A stretch of 64,000 nt of DNA, taken from the NCBI GenBank assembly GCA_947359465.1, contig OX375872.1:81276931-81340930 (forward strand), given 5' to 3'. This document shows, in pieces, positions 46,046 through 55,935 of the stretch. The notes beneath the pieces are model-generated. The model was given only the letters and a program-made list of their open reading frames with translations. It was not told the DNA's origin and did no database searches. The stretch's first letter is position 1, and each line of letters begins with the position of its first letter. The DNA is from Metellina segmentata. Its lineage: Eukaryota > Arthropoda > Arachnida > Araneae > Tetragnathidae. Both the position numbers and the translations under genes were made by a program.

Positions 46046-48317
46046 CTTAGGCTCTTAAATTAGAAGCGAGATTAGATGTGTCCACCATCGAGGCCAAGAA
46101 GATACATGGTTTCATTTACGTCCTGACAATCATTCATTAAATTGCTTGAAGATTGCCGATAGTGAACTGTTCTTAAACATTATATGTTTAGCAGCGTGTA
46201 TCTACCAAAAGTAAAGAAGAGTTACACTGCTAGTTATATATACTAGTAAACTTAAGTTAATTTTTTTAGTGGTGGCTAAGTTCGGTACACATGTTTTTAT
46301 GTTTGCTTTCTCTTTTCTTTTAGGCATTTGGAATCTGAAGAAGAGCAGTGGTTTTCCTCTCTAGCTTGATCTTTCTTGTGTTTTCCCTCCTTAAAGTTTG
46401 TAAAGTAATTTAAATGTTTGCAGTTTTCCTAATTATAAATTTAGTTTTTCATGCATTCTATATCTAGGGTTCCTACAGGAAAAATCAGTTTACATCGTAA
46501 ACTGGTTATTAAATTTAGAGGTGAGAACCTCTGTTAAAGAGGATTAGAGCTCTTGGCGATACCTCTATAAAAAAAGTGCATCATGATTCCTACCCCATGG
46601 GTGATGTGGAAATGGAATCGTTCATTTTAGGACATGTTTTAAGTTACAGAATATAATTGTAATAGCTTTTAAAACATCAAATTGGTGTATTCAGTCTGAA
46701 ATATACTTATTAAAAATGTAGATGGCGTTGCCTATAAACGGTGCCCTGTTATGTAACATTAGTGAGTATTGTTAGTAGCAGAAAAATTCTCAAACAAGAC
46801 AATTGTGTCCAAAGTGCCTTCCTTGGAAGAGAGAGAAATTAGACACCAGAAGAAACAGCCCCTCAACAATACTTGTTCCATTCTCGGCATTTACATTAAT
46901 TAGTTGGTTATTGTACTGACACTCAGTCGTGGATGACATGTTCTTAAGATCTATGGGTTTAACAAAAAATTACTAATTTATGGTTCTTTACACTTAAGCA
47001 AATCCAATTAAAATATATAGATTTTACAAGCTTGGGTGTTTTTATTCAATTGATTGGAATAAAAATATTTACTCAAAATTTAACACCAAATGGTATTTTA
47101 AAAATTTGAAATTAATATAGTTAAGAAACATTAAGTTCACAATAATAAGCTTTAAAGTTTCTAAAAATTTCAAATTTAATAAGAATTCAGTTTAACCACC
47201 CTAGTGGTTGCAACGAAAAACATCAAGTACAAAAAATATCTGATTACAAGATGAAGATTGGGTCAGTTTTCCTCTAGTTATGAGATATATCGTGCATCAA
47301 GATACGGTCAGTTTTGCTAATGAAACAAATCTCATCGAACATGACCACCCTGACGTTTAATGCGAACACAGCACTTGGGAGTATTACTGTGACTGATTTG
47401 AAATAATATTCAAAGAAAGCACGGAATAAAAATAAAGCCATTATGAGAACTTGTAGACGAGGACTAGAAATAAAGTACTATTTTAATTGAATTTTCAACG
47501 TCTCACCGAACAGGTTTCTGAACTATGAAATAAGTTATGAAACGATGATAAATGCCCTCCTATTTTGTCATTGTAAGAGCCCTATATTGCTCAGTATGTG
47601 AAGCAAAAATCCTGACATGATAAAAATTTAATATGTATATCGTTATTAATATTACTACCTAAATATTGGAATTACAAATTTTTACTAGTTCAGTGCAAGT
47701 GTAATATGTATTAATTTAATTGTCTGAACTTCAACAAGCAGATTTTAATCTTATTAAATGTGAATATACCATATTGAAAAAAAAATTAAGAATCGAAATA
47801 AGGGCTAAGTTTACAGAAATATTTTTAAAGTTTCAGATCCTGGTATTAAAAATAACACTCTTACATCTTTTAAAATATTTTTAGAGTTTTGTAGAAAAAG
47901 AATTTTTGTTCTTATATTTGGGGTTCCCTTCAAAATAAAAGTTTGTCTTGTTTCCTGTTGAGTGATTATTTCCTCAAATTATAGTAGAAAACCAAATCCA
48001 TAAAATGCAAAAACTTAAATTAAAAAATGATTTGTAAAATCGAGATAAAAATTTAAAAATTCGGCAATTTGTAAATTGTATTTTGGTTTTGCAAAATACA
48101 GTTGTTGTTTAACAAGTTCAAAAAGAGAAATAATAGTAATTTTCATTTAAACAAAATTTTAAAAAATTTATATTAATAAATCGGAAGAAAAAAAAATGTT
48201 CAAACATTTAATTTAGAAAACATTCAGAGTTTTGTGAGAGAAAAAAACCCAATCCTTTTACAAAGCAAAAAAAAATCAAACTAATTTGATTTTCATTATT
48301 TTTTGTTTAAGGAAGCA
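46046..48317. other. hAT interior, AT-rich, no gene seen
   Basis: 2.3 kb with no readable domain and no clear repeat. It could include decayed LINE or hAT sequence that I cannot recognise. Confidence 0.4.
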
Positions 48318-48400
48318 TAGTCCTAGATCTGGATTCGAACCGCGTTCCATGTTACTCCAAATCCGTGCTTCTAACCACTATACCAAGTAACACGTGACAT
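48318..48400 (-). repeat. tRNA-like unit with A and B boxes
   Basis: The minus strand reads TTACTTGGTATAGTGGTTAG (A-box-like) and, 32 bp on, GCGGTTCGAATCC (perfect B box). The TPsiC and acceptor stems do not pair well, so it is more likely a SINE head or tRNA pseudogene than a functional tRNA. The SINE body seen elsewhere does not follow. Confidence 0.55.
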
Positions 48401-48590
48401 ATTAAGTTTTTTTACAAATAAAAGCCATATATCGTAATTCTCAGATTCTTATATCGATTAATCGTTTTTTTCGTGTATTCGAATAGTACTCGATACTTGA
48501 AAGTACTCGATTACTAAGTACTCGATACTCAAAAGTACTCGATTCTGCCCATCACTAGTTCTTTGATTAACTGTTGTTTTTATTCGAATC

Positions 48591-48806
48591 ATGGCAGTTA
48601 AACAAACTCTTCGAGAGTTCTTGAGTGAATTCATTGAACTTTATCGGAGTTTTACCTGCTTGTGGCTCGTTAAGAGCAAAGAATACTCCGACAGGAATAA
48701 AAAAGACCTTGCTTATACAGAGCTCGTTAAAAAATACAAGGAATTGGATCAGTCGGCAGACAGACACATTGTTGTGAAAAAAATTAATGCATTGCATTTT
48801 ACATGA
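48591..48806 (+). CDS. MADF-like DNA-binding ORF of the Harbinger-like element, truncated
   Basis: A 71-residue frame: LREFLSEFIELYRSFTCLW, then KSKEYSDRNKKDLAYTELV, a KYKELD segment and HIVVKKINAL, ending in FT-stop. The pattern (a helix ending LW.., Y-S-D/N-R.....AY..L, then I..KINAL) is that of the MADF domain, a Myb/SANT-like DNA-binding fold found in transposon-linked proteins. The usual 80-90 residues are cut about 10-15 residues short. It starts 25 bp after the hAT target duplication, so the insertion may have separated it from its promoter. It could be a relic of a transposon accessory protein; function as it stands is doubtful. Confidence 0.6.
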   Translation: MAVKQTLREFLSEFIELYRSFTCLWLVKSKEYSDRNKKDLAYTELVKKYKELDQSADRHIVVKKINALHFT

Positions 48807-49089
48807 GAGAATTCCCTTTTCTTTAACAACCACTGGCGGCTCCACTTTGTTCTTGGTCTTCGCGACTTTTTCACTTTTCTCGCTAAACAACCGATATATA
48901 ACAACAACACTACTTCCTCCATGGTTAAAGCTTATTTAGAGGTCGATAGCGGTCGACAACGAATATTTGACAAGAATTTGTTACAATTTATCGTAGCGTG
49001 TAAACAATACTCACACTTTCGATTTATTGGAACAATAAATTTGTCAATCACATCGTAACTATTTATCGTAGCGTGTAAACCCGCCTTAA

Positions 49090-49762
49090 AACATGAAATG
49101 GTGACTCAAAGTATGCAGTTCGGGGAAAATCACCAAAAACGCAGTTTCGTGCCTTCGACGTGGTAGTAACGATAGCTTACATTTCTTATATACAAATGGG
49201 TTAAATATTTTTGTCTTTGAAAAGGTTTCGAACTTAATGACGAGAGCGAGCAAAGAGAGAGAGAGAGATCAGAAATTCCAACTACGTCGCTGTTTATTTG
49301 TTTTGGAGGATTCGATCGAAATGCATATGCAGAGCCAATAGCATGCTAGTCGGTAGAGATTAGTCGCCGCGAACTGACGTAGTCAAATTTACTGACTGTG
49401 GAAAGACTAGAGGTCAACTGACACATAAATTGAAGCGTCGGGGGACATAGGTTCTTCCGCCACAGCTGGGTCGCTCTGTTTTTCACTGCACCTCAAGTAT
49501 CTTCCTGCCTATCAAATTTCAGACAGAGCTGGAATAGATGTCCGTACTATTTGTGTTCAAGATGAGACAGCTTGTTTTAGGAAAGAAGCTGTGCATTTTC
49601 AAGAAACAGTAAACTTTAATTGCAGAACAGTAGAAAAGGAAGCCAAAAATGACGAGTTCCTTATTTGATTACAACTCTCAGATTTGCTCTTGATGGGCCT
49701 GTTCATGCACAGGATTCAGGGATCATATTTTGACACTTTTTCATTTCTCCTTTTCCTTTATG
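49090..49762. other. Unannotated stretch
   Basis: Contains a short GA run (GAGAGAGAGAGAGAT, about 49255-49270). No gene seen. Confidence 0.4.
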
Positions 49763-49842
49763 AGGGACTGATCCCGGACCGTCGTCAATAGCCCGTTGTG
49801 TTGCTCTAGTACGACGTTAATAAAATTACCATTACCATTACC
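49763..49842 (+). repeat. SINE type A, 5'-truncated 80-bp 3' end
   Basis: AGGGACTGATCCCGGACCGTC to TAAAATTACCATTACCATTACC. It is flanked by similar CCTTTTYCTTTATG sequences (ending 49762 and 49854), so it is a separate short retrotransposition and not a remnant of its neighbour. Confidence 0.85.
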
Positions 49843-49855
49843 TTTTTCTTTATGT

Positions 49856-50187
49856 GCCGACCAACCGGTATAGTGGTTAAGGTGTTAGCCTCTAGATCGG
49901 AAGGTTCCTGGTTCGAATCCGGGTCTGGGCATGGATGTTTGTAAACGTATGGTGTAGAGGCGGCTGGTGCACCTTAAATCTGTCGTGGCCGAAAGTCCTC
50001 ACGTTGGGTTGGCGTGGAAGTTTGGAGAGTGGGGTGCCAGCTCAGGTGTTGCTTCGTCATCTGACCGTGGTTCAAAATTACGAGGTGTTGTCCTCGGATC
50101 TTTCCCTTAAGGGACTGATCCCGGACCGTCGTCAATAGCCCGTTGTGTTGCTCTAGTACGACCTTAACTAAAAAATTACCAATTACC
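49856..50187 (+). repeat. SINE type A, near-consensus full-length copy
   Basis: The best-preserved copy: head GCCGACCAACCGGTATAGTGG, TTAAGGTGTTAGCCTCTAGATC, a perfect B box GGTTCGAATCC, body, and tail AAAAAATTACCAATTACC. CTTTATG flanks both ends. It can serve as the reference for the family (332 bp). Confidence 0.95.
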
Positions 50188-50245
50188 TTTATGAACATTG
50201 CGGCATGAAACCAAATCAATCAACCTACCTTTTTCTTTATAAAAT

Positions 50246-50550
50246 GAGCCGCGGTAGCCCAGTTGGAAGAGCAACGGATTAGCAACCCGAGGGTTGATAT
50301 TTCGAAACTAGGTCCAACCAAGTACCGTCGTGTACACGGAGACTGGTACACTTTAATAAATCTGTCGTAGCCTCAAATGTCTTCACGTTGACGTGGTTTG
50401 AAGTTTGGAGAGTGCGATGCCAGCTCAGTTGTTGACCTAGTGATTTAACCGTGGTTCAAAATTACTTGGTATTGTTCTGGAATATTTTCCTTCGGGATGG
50501 ATCCGTTGCCAATAGCCCGTTGTGTTACTCCAGTGGGACGCTAGTTAACT
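50246..50550 (+). repeat. SINE type B, full length
   Basis: The head is GAGCCGCGGTAGCCCAGTTGG with AGAGCAACGGATTAGCAACC. The body (AATAAATCTGTCGTAGCCTC, TTTGGAGAGTGCGATGCCAG, AACCGTGGTTCAAAATTAC) and 3' part (TGTGTTACTCCAGTGGGACG) follow. Imperfect flanking CTTTATAAAA / TTCTATAAAA may be the target duplication. Confidence 0.88.
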
Positions 50551-50799
50551 ATCTTTCTATAAAACAGAAATATTTCGTTGTTCAAAAGTTCAATATAATT
50601 GGTGAGACATACCAAATGAATTACATGGAAACAGCAAAACGTGTTTTGGATTGACTGTATAGAAAACATTCATCACACAGGTGGCAAGGTCAAGGTGGCA
50701 TGACCCTTGGTCCCCTTCCCGATATTGTATAGTAGAGGTTCTCTCGTGTTCCTTCTCTCACGAACACGAAGGATAACTATTTCAAACATACCAATTTTT

Positions 50800-51540
50800 T
50801 AGTCACATATGTAGGGTAGATGGAATCACCTATTAGGCCGTGTAATTTTTCTTCAGGTGACAAGTGTGGTAAGTCCTAGAGGCTCAAATAATTTGAGAAC
50901 CCAATATTTTTATTATTGTGCCCCACTCACCTCCAAACAGGAGGGATAAATATCACAAAAAATATGAGTTGCCAAATGCACAGGGTGGTTCAACCTCACA
51001 TATTAGGGCCATAAAAGGAAAGAGAGGCACCCAGTCCTAGGGACCTGAATTTCTTTGGTCGTTCCAAACATGAGATATAAATATTACCTACCTATAGGGT
51101 TGCCAAATATGCAGGGTGGCTTGATCTCACGAATTCTGGGCTATTATCAATATAACAAGAAACAGAGGTATCAAATTCTAGGGTGCGGAACTCTTTAGGC
51201 CCCTTCCAAAATATAAGAGATAAATATTACAAAAAATATATTATGGTTACCAAATATGCAGGCTGGCTCGATCTCACACATTAAGTAGTATGGTGAATAT
51301 ATCAGGAAACGGACACGAAATTCTTAAGTCCTGAACTGCATAGGGCCTTCCAAACATGAGGGATAAGTATTACAAAAATATACTATGGGTTGTCAAGTAT
51401 GTAGGGGGTGGCTCGAACTCGCGTATTATATGGTATGAACGATATATTATTATGAAACAGAGGTTGCATGATCTAGAGGTCAGAATTTCTTGAACTTTTT
51501 ACAAACTAAAGGAAAATATTACAAAAATCTGTGAATATTA
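50800..51540. repeat. Degenerate tandem array, about 140-150-bp unit
   Basis: GAGGGATAAATATYACAAAAAATAT-type blocks recur near 50942, 51066, 51210, 51357 and 51505. Between them lie GTTGCCAAATATGCAGGGTGG, CTYGATCTCAC and GAAACAGAGG blocks. Five diverged units are visible, with a weaker start from about 50690. Confidence 0.8.
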
Positions 51541-51757
51541 GAAATGTAATCTTTGTTGTATAATCAAAGTAATTGTTTAAAAAAAGCACCCAACGTATAT
51601 ATGAAGCAACTGAGTTCGGATTTTCTATCACGTTTGATCAACCATTACCATTACCTATTTCTGGTCATCATAATTCACGTATTGTTTGAGTAAACATAAT
51701 TTTTAAAACCTTTTTAATCTTATGTAAAACAATTTTCTTTTATCCACAATTGTTGAT

Positions 51758-52234
51758 TGGTAATTGGTAATTTTAATTAACGTCGTACTAGAGCAACTCA
51801 ACGGGCTATTGATGACGATCAATCCCTTAAGGGAAAGATCCGAGGACAACAACAGTCGACCAACCGGTATAGTGGTTAAGGTGTTAGCCTCTAGATCGGA
51901 AGGTTCCTGGTTCGAATCCGGGTCCGGGTATGGATGTTTGTAAGCGTATGGTGTAGAGGCGGCTGGTGCACCTTAAATCTGTCGTGGCCGAAAGTCCTCA
52001 CGTTGGGTTGGCGTGGAAGTTTGGAGAGTGGGGTGCCAGCTCAGGTGTTGCTTCGTCATCTGACCGTGGTTCAAAATTACGAGGTGTTGTCCTCGGATCT
52101 TTCCCTTAAAGGGACTGATCCCGGACCGTCGTCAATAGCCCGTTGTGTTGCTCTAGTACGACGTTAACTAAAATTACCAATTAGCAATTACCAATTACCG
52201 AGGACAACAACGCGCAATTTTGAACCTCGGTCAG
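51758..52234 (-). repeat. SINE type A (minus) split by a younger plus-strand SINE
   Basis: The tail side (TTGGTAATTTTAATTAACGTC) to GAGGACAACAAC lies at 51758-51853. The continuation CGCGCAATTTTGAACCTCGG lies at 52212-52234. The gap is filled by the SINE at 51854-52197. Confidence 0.85.
51854..52197 (+). repeat. SINE type A inserted inside another SINE
   Basis: The head AGTCGACCAACCGGTATAGTGG has a perfect B box. The tail is TTACCAATTAGCAATTACCAATTA. The 14-bp target duplication CCGAGGACAACAAC lies at 51840-51853 and 52198-52211. Confidence 0.93.
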
Positions 52235-53186
52235 GTAATGGTAATTTTAGTTAACGTCGTACTAGAGCAACACAACGGGCTATTGACGACGGTCCGGAAT
52301 CAGTCCCTTAAGGGAAAGATCCGAGGACAACACCGCGTAATTTTGAACCACGGTCAGATGACGAGGCAACGCCTGAGCTTGCACCCTACTCTCCAAACTT
52401 CCACACCAACCCAACGTGAATACTTTCGGCCACTACAGATTGAATGTGCACCAGTCGCCTCTACACCATACGCTTACAAAAATCCATGCCTTGACCCGGA
52501 TTCGAACCAGGAACCTTCCGATCTATAGACTAATGCCTTAACCACCAGACCCACGATTGTTGAATCGTTCAATATCTGTCGCTAATCGTTGAATTGGTCA
52601 ACAACCAGAGGTAATGGTAATGGTAATTTTAGTTAACGTCGTACTAGAGAAACATAACGGGCTATTGACGACGGTTCGGGATCAATCCCTTAAGGGAAAG
52701 ATCCGAGGACAACACCGCGTAATTTTGAACCACGGTCAGATGACGAGGCAACGCCTGAGCTGGCACCCCACTCTCCAAACTTCCACACCAACCCAACGTG
52801 AATACTTTCGGCCACTACAGATTGAAGGTGCACCAGTCGCCTCTACACCATACGCTTACAAAAATCCATGCCTTGACCCGGATTCGAACCAGGAACCTTC
52901 CGATCTATAGACTAATGCCTTAACCACCAGACCCACGATTGTTGAATCGTCCAATATCTGTCGCTAATCGTTGAATTGGTCAACAACCAGAGGTAATGGT
53001 AATGATAATTTTAGTTAACGTCGTATTAGAGCAACACAACGGGCTATTGACGACTGTCCGGGATCAATCCCTTAATGGAAAGAACCGAGGACAACACCGC
53101 GTAATTTTGAACCTCGGTCAGATGACGAGGCAATGCCTGAGCTGGCACCCCACTCTCCAAACTTCCACACCAACCCAACGTGAGGA
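52235..53186 (-). repeat. 382-bp tandem triplication of a SINE plus flank
   Basis: TAATTTTAGTTAACGTCGTA starts at 52242, 52624 and (as TAATTTTAGTTAACGTCGTATT) 53006, exactly 382 bp apart each time. Units one and two each contain a whole minus-strand type A SINE with an altered head (GGGTCTGGTGGTTAAGGCA) and then about 60 bp of non-SINE spacer (GATTGTTGAATCG, GTCAACAACCAGAGG). The third unit stops in mid-SINE. Differences between units are few. Confidence 0.93.
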
Positions 53187-53247
53187 CAACGGCCAGAGGA
53201 GAGCGTAGAAGTGGAAAGGTGGATATTTGTTTTCTCAAAGAGCTATT

Positions 53248-53335
53248 AGAGGTAGGTAGATATTTTAATCAATGTACCACTGGAGCAAAGTAACGGGTTA
53301 TTGACGACGTTCTGGGATCAATTCCAAAGGTAAGG
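53248..53335 (-). repeat. SINE type B 3' fragment
   Basis: AGGTAGGTAGATATTTTAATC, then CCACTGGAGCAAAGTAACGGG and TTATTGACGACGTTCTGGGATC. Confidence 0.7.
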
Positions 53336-53934
53336 GATCCAAAGCTATTAGAGGATACTTCAAGAGAGAAATTTCGTAGAAGTTCTCTGAACAAGATTTG
53401 TAATTTTATCTTTTCAAAGCTAGCATTGTTTTTACCTCGCTTTGTGTGGAAGCAGTAGCAAGGGAGAGGGAATTGAGAATTGCTTTACATGCGCTTTGTT
53501 TCCTAAGATCGCTTAACGTTTCGTAAGTTCCGCTATGAACGCTGCTCACTTCAGTGAGTAGCATCAATCATCTTTACCATCACTCACAGTAGCACTTGTC
53601 AGATCGGTAAAAGGATGGAGTGAAAGAACAACCGAGGGGGTAGTTGCTGCACATCGGTATCTTTCCTTGCAAAAAGTTCTGATTACAGTTACCCCTCCAG
53701 CAGCATGTTACAGATTATATTTCAGGTGAGAATGTAGCTGTTGTGAATCTCCCGGTCTCTTCGCGCCCTTTTCCCACACAGGATTTAATTATATTTTTAC
53801 AACACCAATAATTCCTGTTTCGGTGTTTCGTTGGAAGCCTAACTTGCCTATTTGTGATGTTTTTTTATAACGTCTGAGAGGAGTTTCCAGAGCAAACATG
53901 AAGACAGATCGAAGACGTAGATTTTACTTCCTGT
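53336..53934. other. Unannotated stretch
   Basis: Nothing supported. Confidence 0.4.
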
Positions 53935-54495
53935 TACCCAAATGGCTATCGAATGATACATATGGGGTTACCTTAAAATGTAGTCTGTCCCCGTTTTGGT
54001 GACGCTTGGCGTTCAATCTGATTGGAGTTGATTAGCTGTCGTATAAAATCAGAATTTTCAATTTGTAATGGCAAACTGCTGAAATCGTATTCGAAAATAA
54101 ACTAAATGACGTCACGTCCAGAATATATGCGTTTTCGGGCATGGATGTTTGTAAACGTATGGTGTAGAGGCGGCTGGTGCACCTTAAATCTGTCGTGGCC
54201 GAAAGTCCTCACGTTGGGTTGGCGTGGAAGTTTGGAGAGTGGGGTGCCAGCTCAGGTGTTGCTTCGTCATCTGACCGTGGTTCAAAATTACGAGGTGTTG
54301 TCCTCGGATCTTTCCCTTAAGGGACTGATCCCGGACCGTCGTCAATAGCCCGTTGTGTTGCTCTAGTACGCGACGTTAACTAAAAAAAATTACCAAAATT
54401 ACCAGAATATATGCAGAGGAAGAACTTTCTGCCACAAAAACACAACCATCACTGACATTTAGCTTGATAGCTACCGTAAAATATTCACCAAGTGG
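53935..54495 (+). repeat. Dispersed repeat R4, split by a truncated SINE
   Basis: The left part has GATACATATGGGGTTACC, GTCCCCGTTTTGGTGACGC and GACGTCACGTCCAG. The right part has CTTTCTGCCACAAAAACAC and TGACATTTAGCTTGATAGC. Compare 13125-13420. Confidence 0.75.
54131..54401 (+). repeat. SINE type A, 5'-truncated, with 13-bp duplication
   Basis: Starts at GTTTTCGGGCATGGATGTTTG, so almost all of the tRNA head including both promoter boxes is missing. The body and tail are intact. The target duplication CCAGAATATATGC lies at 54118-54130 and 54402-54414. The TSD shows that the truncation happened at insertion. Confidence 0.95.
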
Positions 54496-54508
54496 TCCAG
54501 GCATCTGG

Positions 54509-54838
54509 GCCGACCAACCGGCATAGTAATTAAGGTGTTAGCCTCTAGATCGGAAGGTTCCTGGTTCGAATCCGGGTCCGGGCATGGATGTTTGTAAACG
54601 CATGGTGTAGAGGCGGCTGGTGCACCTTAAATCTGTCATGACCGAAAGTCCTCACGTTGGGTTGGCGTGGAAGTTTGGAGAGTGGGGTGCCAGCTCAGGT
54701 GTTGCTTCGTCATCTGACCGTGGTTCAAAATTACGAGGTGTTCTCCTCGAATCTTTCCCTTAAGGGACTGATTCCGGACCGTCGTCAATAGCCCGTTGTG
54801 TTGCTCTAGTACGACGTTAACTAAAATTACCATTACCA
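54509..54838 (+). repeat. SINE type A, full length
   Basis: The head GCCGACCAACCGGCATAGTAA has a damaged A box and an intact B box (GGTTCGAATCC). The tail is AAAATTACCATTACC. CTGGG on both sides may be the target duplication, but it is short. Confidence 0.88.
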
Positions 54839-54840
54839 CT

Positions 54841-55455
54841 GGGCACGAGAGTATTTATTGGTAGTTAGTTGGGGTTGTTCTAGTGCGACGTTAATTCAAC
54901 TACCTACCTATTACTATGGAGCACTTCAATTTTCCTGAACTTTCGGTAAAAAATTGGTAATTTTTAGTTAACGTCGTACTAGAGCAACACAACGGGCTAT
55001 TGACGACGGTCCGGGATCAGTCCCTTAAGGGAAAGATCCGAGGACAACACCTCGTAATTTTGAACCACGGTCAGATGACGAAGCAACACCTGAGCTGGCA
55101 CCCCACTCTCTAAACTTCCACGCCAACCCAACGTGAGGACTTTCGGCCACGACAGATTTAAGTTACACCAACCGCCTCTACACAATACGTTTACAAACAT
55201 CCATGCCCGGACCCGGATTCGAACCAGGAACCTTCCGATCTAGAGTCGAACACCTTAACCACTATACCGGTTGGTCGGCACCTGAACTTTCGGATAACAG
55301 TTTAGCCCGTTGGGTTGTCCACTGGTACATTGCCTCATGACACTAAGCACCAGAGTATGTATTGGTGGTTGGGGTTGTTCTAGTGCGACGTTAATTCAAC
55401 TACTTACCTATCACTATGGAGCACTTCAATTTTCCTGAACTTTCGGATAACAGTT
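54841..55455. repeat. Local duplication; one copy carries a SINE
   Basis: A segment of about 105 bp (AGAGTATTTATTGGTAGTTA, GGGGTTGTTCTAGTGCGACG, CACTTCAATTTTCCTGAAC) occurs at 54845-54946 and 55349-55450. Only the first is broken by the SINE at 54947-55280. Each unit includes a type B SINE 3' end. Confidence 0.85.
54947..55280 (-). repeat. SINE type A, full length, minus, with 13-bp duplication
   Basis: The tail is at the low-coordinate end (AAAAATTGGTAATTTTTAG). The head GCCGACCAACCGGTATAGTGG (minus) ends at 55279. The target duplication CCTGAACTTTCGG lies at 54934-54946 and 55281-55293. Its promoter boxes are intact. Confidence 0.95.
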
Positions 55456-55488
55456 TATCTATAATTGAGAGGCATTTTCTGCTAAGCT

Positions 55489-55592
55489 TAGATAGGTAGT
55501 TATTTTTAATAACGTCGCACTGGAGCATCACGACGGGATACTGGCGACTTTCCGAGTACAACACCACGTAATTTTGAACCACGATCAGATTC
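55489..55592 (-). repeat. SINE type B, 5'-truncated fragment
   Basis: TAGGTAGTTATTTTTAATAACG, then CGCACTGGAGCATCACGACGG and CACGTAATTTTGAACCACGAT. It abuts the following SINE, whose target site includes its last bases. Confidence 0.7.
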
Positions 55593-55597
55593 CGATC

Positions 55598-55924
55598 GCC
55601 GACCAAACGGTATGGTGGAAGAGGTGTTAGCCTCTAGATCGGAAGGTTCCTGGTTCGAATCCGGGTCCGTGCATTTATGTTTGTAAGCGTATGGTGTACG
55701 GCGGCTGGTGCATCTTAAATCTCACGTTGGTTTGGTGTGGAAGTTTGGAGTGTGGGATGCCAGCTCAGGTGTTACTTCGTCAGCAAACGTTTTGTCACGT
55801 GGTTCAAAATTACGAGGTGTTGTCCTCGTATCTTTCCCTTAAGGGACTGATCCCGGACCGTCGTCAATAGCCCGTTGTGTTGCTCTAGTTTAGTGCTAAC
55901 TAAAAAATTACCATTACCATTACC
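55598..55924 (+). repeat. SINE type A, full length, slightly deleted
   Basis: The head GCCGACCAAACGGTATGGTGG has a perfect B box. Small deletions follow in the body (GTACGGCGGCTG; TCTCACGTTGG) and a short insertion lies near GTCAGCAAACG. The tail is (ATTACC)n. The target duplication AGATTCCGATC / AGATTACAATC has two mismatches, so it is moderately old. Confidence 0.88.
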
Positions 55925-55935
55925 AGATTACAATC

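Larger units (their letters stand above)
43417..48557. mobile_element. hAT-type element, 5.1 kb, perfect 8-bp duplication
   Basis: Both ends read TAGTGATGGG inward. The target duplication GTTCTTTG is perfect (43409-43416 and 48558-48565). The subterminal regions at both ends are rich in GTACTC/GAGTAC and TCGATACTT repeats (43470-43790 and 48478-48545), a hAT habit. No hAT transposase is readable in the interior, which contains a LINE remnant, a SINE, a tRNA-like unit and otherwise AT-rich filler. It is therefore non-autonomous or decayed. Confidence 0.85.
43149..49086 (+). mobile_element. PIF/Harbinger-like element, split by a hAT insertion
   Basis: The left end is AGGCCGGTTTACACGCTACG, then ATAAAT. 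The right end on the minus strand is AGGCGGGTTTACACGCTACG, then ATAAATAGTTACGAT. A 3-bp TAA duplication flanks it (43146-43148 and 49087-49089). Internal repeats of the terminal motif occur at both ends (TTTATCGT.. and CGTAGCGTGTAAAC near 48995). Removing the inner hAT and one copy of its 8-bp duplication leaves an element of about 789 bp that carries only the MADF-like ORF. TAA duplications and the TIR style fit PIF/Harbinger; the transposase itself is not present. Confidence 0.75.

Noticed and set aside
52220..53208. Three similar frames of 70-102 aa that look like a gene family
   Set aside because: They are the same SINE body repeated in the 382-bp tandem array.
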